From NCBI GenBank assembly GCA_916613615.1, contig OU744725.1, forward strand, positions 61,574,575 to 61,638,574: DNA of 64,000 bases, given 5' to 3'. This DNA is from Steromphala cineraria (lineage: Eukaryota; Mollusca; Gastropoda; Trochida; Trochidae). Position 1 is the first letter of the stretch. Each line of letters opens with the position of its first letter. The translations under genes were made by a program, and so were the position numbers. Shown piece after piece: positions 12,501-21,500 of this stretch. The notes below the pieces were generated by a model. That model had not been told where the DNA came from and did not search any database. It saw only the letters and a program-made list of their open reading frames with translations.

Positions 12501-15500
12501 GAGAATCCAAGATGGCCGCCATGGTAGCCATATTGAATTTTCAATTAGATTTCAGGAAAAAGACTACTCCTCCTAAACAAATGCAGATATCATTCTTAAA
12601 TTGTAGTATGTTATACCTATGGTGATTCCTCACAGAAAGGTAGACGTTTCAGTTTTTGAGAATCCAAGATGGCCGCTATGGCAGCCATATTGAATTTTCC
12701 ATTAGATTTCATGAAAAGACTACTCTTTCTAAACCAATCTAGATATCATTTTCATATTGTAGTATGTTATAACTATGGTGATTCCGCACAGAAAGGTAGA
12801 CGTTTCAGTTTTGAGAATCCAAGATGGCCGTGATAGCAGCCATTTTGACTTTTCAGCTGCAGAGGACACATCATTATTACTAAATTTTAAGCTTTCATCA
12901 AGTGATCACTCGCACTATATAAATTCTCTAATTTGAACTTACTAATCATAATATTATCTTGAATATGGAATATTTAAGTTTGTCATGCAAGTTGTTCTAT
13001 ATTTTTAAGTGTTTTTAAAAAATTAAGATGAAAGACAAACATAATTAATTAATTTGTTTAAAATATTTATGGCAACTAGCTGCAAAAACCCAATGACATT
13101 AAACATCATGTTAGATTTTGAACAATGGTGTCTCCCTTATATTCCTTTAAATACCACACATAAGGGGTCAACCAGAGTTCAGATATTTCTGTTGAGTCCA
13201 CTATGCTGTCTAATACACATCCCAATACAGGCTGCTAGCATCATAGTGTCAGCTGCTAGTCTGTTGCATAATCAACCTGACCCAATTAAAATGGTAGAGC
13301 ATTATGCTATATGGCCATGTGTACGCAATAAGAGTTATTGAAATTAGACTTGTATTCTCATGACAGTGATATGTTCTTTCTAAGAATAACAACTTACACA
13401 AAACTTGTCACTTGTTTTGTGTTTAGCAATCTACATGATAAGTTGATGTGGAAAGAGTTATTTTGCATCAGGTTCCAGTTCCTGTGTTTTACTCATATTT
13501 GTACCATTTCTATATCTAACAGAAGTTCTTCTTGACACAAAATCAATTTAGGACATAAGCTAACTATATTTTGTGAAATTATATATATTTTTCACAACAA
13601 TTCATGTTCTCTTCTGTCAAGTCTTTTAATACCACACATAAGGGCTTAGCCAGAGTTCAGGTTTACATGCTCAGCACACTAGGATGCTTCTCCAAATATA
13701 TGTACACAAAGCCAACTACACAAATTGCTACACTCTCCTTAAGGATCTGGGGCTAGCAGCCCTGCCTTCTTGTATATTGCATAGTAATCCTGACCTAATT
13801 GATTATAGAACATAATGGACTTTATGGAAAGTATATAAATTGTCTTTATGAAAAGTATACTTGTATTCTATTAATAGTAATACTTTTTACAAATAACAAT
13901 TTAAACAAGTCAAGAATCAGCTTTTGTGTACAACAATCTGCATGATGAGTTAATATTAACAAGTCAAGAATCTGCTTTTATGTTCAGTAATCTTCATGAT
14001 AAGTTAATAATAGAGGTATTTTGTATCAGGTTCCAGTTCCAATACCATGTGTTTTATAAATACCTGTAAAAATAAATGATAATTGTATCATGCTGAAGGG
14101 GTTCTGGGAACAACATGTCATCATAGAAGTCATTATTTTTCAATTAGATTTCAGGCCAAGTACTACTCCTACTAAATCAATTAAGATATCATTCTGAAAA
14201 GTGAATATTTTTTTATATAGTGATTCCTGACAAAGACGCATTTATTTTATTATCAAGAATCCAAGATAGTCAATATGTCAATTATATTTCATGAAATTCA
14301 TTGAAAAGAATACATTTCCTGATCAATCAAATCAATGTCATTATATTTGTATTGATACGCTTGTTGTAATATTTATAAACACTATAAATACAGTTACAAA
14401 AAACTGTATGAATCATCTTTATCTGCGAACAGCCTGAAGCATGACTGTTTTAATAAATCCTTTCCGTTTTACATAATTCCTGACACTTCATATATGGCAG
14501 ATAACATAGCCAGTAAAGGAATAAATATGCATTTTATAATCATCTATATCTGATTACGGTCTGAACAATGATTATCTAGATAATTATATTGATCATTCAA
14601 TTCAAACAAATCCTTTTCAAAAGCATTTAAAATTATTAAATTTGTTCACTCCCAACACTAACTGTTAGGTTTTTAAGTCCTTTGTTCCCATGCAATTAAT
14701 TTATTCCATATTGAAAATTTTGGTTAATGAATAACAAATTATCTTTTATTTTAATTGTCATGCTAATAAAAGATATCATTTAATATTCATCTTCAAAACT
14801 AATTGAACAGCTGTCTGAACAATTCTTTTTTTACAAAGTCTTTCTCACCAATTCTCTCTGTTAGTTAAGATACTTCAATAAACATATTACTGAGTTGACC
14901 TCCAGATTAATTCCAATGCAAACCTCTCCTCTACCCCCACCCCTTCTATCCCCCCTTTCCCTCCTCCCCTCTTTTCTCCTGTCCTTCCATTGCAAATTAG
15001 CCTCTCTTCTATCCCACATTCCTTCTATCCCCCCCTATCCCCCCTATCCCCCCAACCCCCCCACCCCCTTTCCCCATCTATCCTTCCAGCCCCTCTCCTG
15101 CAACTCTCCTCTAAAGAGTATCTGTATTGCATATTGAAATGAGGGGAGGACACTCACTATATGGAATAACAGTTACATAAGAGGATAAGTTACATAAGCT
15201 ACATGCAGGTGCAAGAGGTCAACATAGGTCATCATATCTAGTAATTAGCATAAACCCCCATGTTGCTAGCCTGACCAATCAGATTGCACTAACATATGTC
15301 AAGATTTAAGATATTCAGAAATCTTCAGTTAGAATTACATGAGACATTGACCTGGACAGTTTACTTTGGCAATTGGACCTATCACTAGCTGAATTTGTGA
15401 TTTGTGTCAGAGGGATATATTCCAAATGTTTATGTCTTTTTAGTTCTTTGGAAGTTGAGAGTGTGACTAAATGAATACTCCTAAACCAATCAAGATATCA

Positions 15501-18500
15501 TAATGAAATTAATACAGATGCCCACATAAAAGTAGCATTTTGAAGATTAAAAAGTCCAAGATGGTCACCAATTTAGCCATAGATATACAAAAAAGTTATA
15601 CAAAAACCTACTGCTTGTTAACAAATTATGATTATATCATTCTTGTATTAATGTTTGTTCAAGCTCTAGTGGTTTCCAACAGAAGAATTGCATTTTAAAA
15701 GATAAAAAAATCATGATGGCAGCCATAATCAATTATCATATAAAAGATGGTTACGCAATTAAACCATATTACCACATCATTCATTTTAAGGTGAGCTTCT
15801 GTACCCTCGGTACTTTTATTTCATGCTTTTTATGTGCCAGGGTATAAATGATTTATCACCCGGCTGAAGTAGGTGATATCAGTATTTATCCAGTGTCACG
15901 TGGACCAATCAGAGATCTAGATTCTTACATGAGGTAGGATAATCAGACTTGTTTGGATTAGAAGATGCCTAGAATAGTTTCAGATCAATGATTTAACCAT
16001 TTCATTCTTAGGAAACAAGTGACAAACTTGTTGATGAGCCTGATCATCAGCATTTTGGGATGAAAGGGTTAATAAATTAATTGATTAATCATCTGGACTG
16101 TTTCACAGAGAAAGAGAACCTCGTTCTGGAGTATTCTCAAGGTGAGGCTGCCTGCTCACGTGGACGTCGCCGTAGCAACAATCCTCTAGCGAAAACAGTC
16201 ATCAGGTTTATCTGTGACAATATGATTGGCGGACCACAACTGCTTGAAAAGTAAGAAAGTTGATATGTACATGCTTAACTTGGTCTTCAACTTAACTGGA
16301 TAGACAAAAAGATATCTGTTAGTCAATGGTCTACTTGCCGATCGAAGGTTTATTTTAAGTATAACCTATTACCAGTTAAGTGAAAGCAGTTCTTTGTTTG
16401 TAAATTGTTAGTGTTTTTTTTAGAGAATGGATGGTGACACAAATGTTATGATATACTTGCAAGGAAGTATGCCTCACATATTTGAGCAGGAAAATAGTAT
16501 CAAATAGTGTGTTAAGTACTTTGCTTGCACTAGGTTTCTTGTTTTCAAAACAAACCCTTTTCATACTTTTAGGGGCTCTGCGTTGAGAAGGCACATCGTT
16601 AAAGTAATTCCCATAAGCCAAACAATCTTAAATTGAAACACAGTAATTTTGAACAATGATTGAATCTGTCTACATTATACACTTAATTACTGATGTAAGG
16701 TATTTATGTGAAGTACACAGACTTATCACTGACTCCTGAGGTGGTCTGACCTGACCAAGGCCGCAGGCCAAAATCATTTCACACCGCCAAGGGTGTCAGG
16801 TTCGAGAGTCTTTGTATTTCACATAATGACCTTACATGAGTAATTAAGTGTTTTATTATACCAAAATTCTTTTTCCTTAGATTTGTTTTGTATGTGTTTT
16901 ATGTGTAACGTCAAAACAATCGTCACGTGACAGATGCAATCATGTGACAAATAATGTGACAGTCAATATCTCAGGTCAGTGTAACAAAATTCTGTCACAA
17001 AACTGACCTCCTCACTGATAGCCGGGGTCAGTGTACAGATATATTTTTCAATCACGTGATGTCAACTGACCAATGATATTCTTACAAATTTAATAGAGGT
17101 ATGATAAAATCTGTTTTCAGACCAGAAAATGAAGAGAAGTGTCTATTTGAGTTTGAATGGAGAACAAGAATAGCCTGCAAGGTTGGGAGGTAAGAGATAT
17201 AATTACATCAATTCAGTGATAAAATAAGCATTCATATGTTTCAAAACCCTACATTTAATATGAAATTACAATATGTCATATTTAAAGTAAATGAAAATTG
17301 TTGTCTATTTGGATATTATTTGAAAACATCGTGTTTTTTTTTAGAGAAATCAAGAACATCATACAAGCAATTGTAGCCTTCAATAGATGGTGATTTAAAG
17401 TATATTAAAATTGTTGTCTATTTATATAATATTTGGAAAAACATTATTATTTTTTTTTTTTTTATTTGTGAATACAGTTCAGCCCAAGCAGTGAAGGACA
17501 CAAATGGTGTGGTGATAGATCCGAGGTCTGAGGGGGCCATCGACCTCAAGAAGTTCTACTCATCACATGTGTAGGTTCTTTAAATCTTTAATGAAATAGG
17601 AACCATCGACTAAGGAACAATGGTGTCTCTTTCCTGACTATGCACAATCTTTTTTCTTCTACCAAAATTTGATAGATTCTATGTCCTCTCATTTAGAAAA
17701 AAAATCCTTGCTTGTTGTGAAGATTTTTATCAGTACTTACAACACCTACAGTTTCAAAGTCTTGACTTTCATTCCTCAACACTCACATACTTATTTTAAG
17801 AACTCGCTGGTTATAACTGATTTCATGACTATGCTGCTTATGAAAATGAAACTACCTCTTTAAAACTATAATGAGTTAAATTTCTCTTGAATGATAAGTT
17901 CTTGAATAATTTCACTCAAAAATGTCACAAACAATATGTTGGAGAAACATAAAGATGTTTTAATATTAGACTCTCTGAACACTTTGCTGAAATCACTCAC
18001 AACATAGATAAACCTGTTGCTTTGCATTTCAATCAAAATGAACATGTCAAAAAAACGATTTTAAATATGAAATCATAGAACGGCTAAGGGAAAATCCCAA
18101 CTTGATACTACCACCATCAAGAGAAGATCTCTCGAATTATTGTGGAATTTTAAACTCAATTCATTCCAACTGCACGGATAAGATTGTAGGCAGAAGTATC
18201 CACTTCTGTCTTCTCTGGATTCAATTGATAGTTAAATTTTACATAACCACAAAAATATTTCACTATTTTCTTTGGAATATAGAAAGTTTGAGTACAATAT
18301 TGTACAGTGCCTTAAAGGTCGCTACTCAAATATGTTTAGTTTGGTAATGAAAGCCACTTTTGATGGGCCGCTTAAACCTATCTGACAACAAACAATTGAA
18401 TACATGACTGGTCACGCCCCCATTTTGTGACGTCATATACAGAATCAGCCTCGTTATCTATACATCTATCGTAACAATACCACAGGAAAAAAAACTAATA

Positions 18501-21500
18501 ATTAACGATTTTCAGAAAATGTTTTCCACTCAGTTAGATAAATCATTTGACGACGTAACACTACTAAGCCTTTGGTGTAAAAAAGATATCCACATCAATG
18601 GTAATTAAACAATTATTTAGGCGGTATTTCAGTTGAAATAATGATGCGTTAATCTGTATAGTCTGTTTATTACGTCACACCCGCGTGAGTTTTATGACCC
18701 CTTACCCAGGTGGGTTTTTTCACAGCCGATAATTAAGCTGTCTAAATGAAAGGCTAATTAAAGGCGTTTATTGGAAAAATTAACAAAAATTAAGTCCAGC
18801 TTTTATTTTTTTGAAAAATCTTTGAACCAAAATCGAGAAGTGGTAAGGTCGAGGTTAGTTGATGTGTAACTTGTATTGATTCTTCTTTCATGTTCAGAAA
18901 CCATGCTGCGTATGAGAAGACAAGTCGAGACAAGATCTGGTACGCTATCAGTATAGACGGGCAACTACAGCTGGACAAGTCCCACAGCGGGTCTGACGCG
19001 TGTCTGGGGGCGGCGGTGTGTCAGGAGAAGAGGGATGACATGGAGTTCCACAGGAACCTCGGTGCCTTCACTAGCAGACAGTACTACTTCAAAGGTACGG
19101 CAACAATCAAGCAAATATGTCAATAGTAACTTCATTTTCCTGATTGTCAGTCACTTATTCTTATGACATCACTTAGCAGAGAGTGTTTACAACCATCATT
19201 TATCTCTAGTGACATTGTTTTATTGTTCCATTAAATTTTTCTTTTACTGTTTAAAGCTCCCTTGTCAGTTAGCTGGGAAATCTGTAGGGGACCCTTTGGC
19301 TATTTAATAATTTTCTTTTGATTGTATATTGTACATGTTTTAAAACTGATGATGTATGCACTTTAATAATAAGTGTAAAGTATTTGGAGAGATCAGCTGT
19401 GGTTATTTTTTCTCAAAACAACACCTTGGGTCGGATATGATCCCAAACTTAAATTATAAAAAAACTGTCAAAATGTAGCAATATAAGAATAGCTATTTTT
19501 TGCTCTTGTTGGTCTTTATAGAAACACGCGTTTGATCATTCATTGCCATTCATGACAATAATTTTGAGAGTGAAGTAATTAATCTTGAAAATTGCATTTA
19601 CTGCCTTGCACAACCTACTACTACTATAACTGGTGACATGTTTGTTTCAGATGACAAGCTTGAAGTTGTTTATACATCTCCTGAAAAATGCAAGGATTCA
19701 AAAGGACATGCAAGGAATAAGAATGTGACATCAGCAATTATGTTCAACTGTGATATTTTTAAGAATCAGGTATGATTGTCATCACATGACATGTGTGCGC
19801 ACCCTCTCCAAGAAAGTTCCAATGTAGTAAATTTTGAGTTACAGTAGAACACGGATATAGCGAACTCGGATAAAGCGAACAAATTTTCAAGTCCCGTCCT
19901 TTTATAATATCATTAAAATTATATGCGTATATAGCGAACACAGGATATAGTGAACTGAATCCTTCCCTTTGATTTCGTTATATCCGAGTTCTACTGTATT
20001 TATTTCTCAAACATGATAAAATTTTATATAAAAAATATTGAGCATGGTACTTAAATTCTTAACTAGCTAATTTTCATGTGGACACTTAATTTTTCATCCA
20101 GCATTAATATATTATATTGATATCCCCCCGCCTGATGGCTTATCTTTTAATTGTGACACCCTTAGGGAGCAGCCCTCCCCCAAGAAATCCTGTATACGCC
20201 CCTGAAAATAAATGAAAACAAAGTTTTGTTCAGACAGAATTTCAGTGTTAACCCTCTCACCAATACAAGACAGAAGTGAGGCTCAAGCCTGTATTTGTTA
20301 CTGGTTCTTAGGCTTGAAAGGGTTTAAGTCCAAAATTCTTGTCAGTTTCTGCTCTTAGCATTATGTTGTTATAGTGAATGAGTGTAAACTTGAATGTATT
20401 TCAGAGCAAGCCGATGTTTTCCTACAAGTCTCGTGACTGCTTCTATCTCTTCAACTGGGACACTAATGTCGTGTGTATCTCTCCGAAAGTGTAAGCAGCT
20501 CTTCTTTCTCTCAAGTGGAAATATACCTAAGACTTGTGAAATTGAATTTACTTTTGTGCAACAACAAATAACATGAGGCATAAAGTATATATATTTATTA
20601 CCTACGAGGGCAGTCATATCGAGGTTCATATTTTTCATATGTTGCCCTAGGGCAAAATATCACTTTTTCATTTTGACGTCACGTAATAAACAATGATTTG
20701 ACGTCACGGTTCACCTATGACGTCACAATCTATATGGGCCGCTGCCCGCTAGTCTGCCTATGCTGAGAAGTACGTTTTGAGCATTTTCTTCAATTTTGGG
20801 ACTACGGTAATAAACAGAATATTATATTCGTGCCCATGACATACTATGTTTACGACACTCGTGCCTAAATATCAGTATATCCCTCGCTCTCGCTCGGGAA
20901 ATACTAATATTTAGGCACTCGTGTCGTAAACATAGTATGTCATGGACACTCATATAATATCCTCTATATAAAGTATATTTAATACATGTTTGGGGAAATA
21001 CATATATATATTTTTGGGGGCTGGCTCGGATGAAGAATTATGGAAGCAGGACTTGATGAAGTCCTTGGGTTGTAAGAACCTGTAGGAGGTGTGATTTAGG
21101 CATGTGCCTTGGGGGACAGAAGATATTTGTAAAGAATAGCTGAATGCCCAAAACAAGGTAAAAAATACTGAGGGCCCCCAGTGTTGTGTGTATCTCTCCC
21201 AAAGTGTAAGCAACTCTTCTTTCTCTCAAGTGGAAATATACCTAAAACTTGTGAAATTGAATCTACTGTATTATGTCCTTGTGTCAAAACAATAATTTAT
21301 TTTTGTATTTATGAAATGTCTGTCAATTCACTTAGTGGAGATAAACTTGGTTTGACATTGTTAGTGCAATATGATTTCATGTTTGCAATTTTTCAAGGCT
21401 GTAAACTTGCGAGGTACAATAGTTCAGTTTCACAAGTTGTGTCATTTTTTCCACCTCATTGAATTAAAAATGATATTTATACTTTTATCATTTTTCTACT

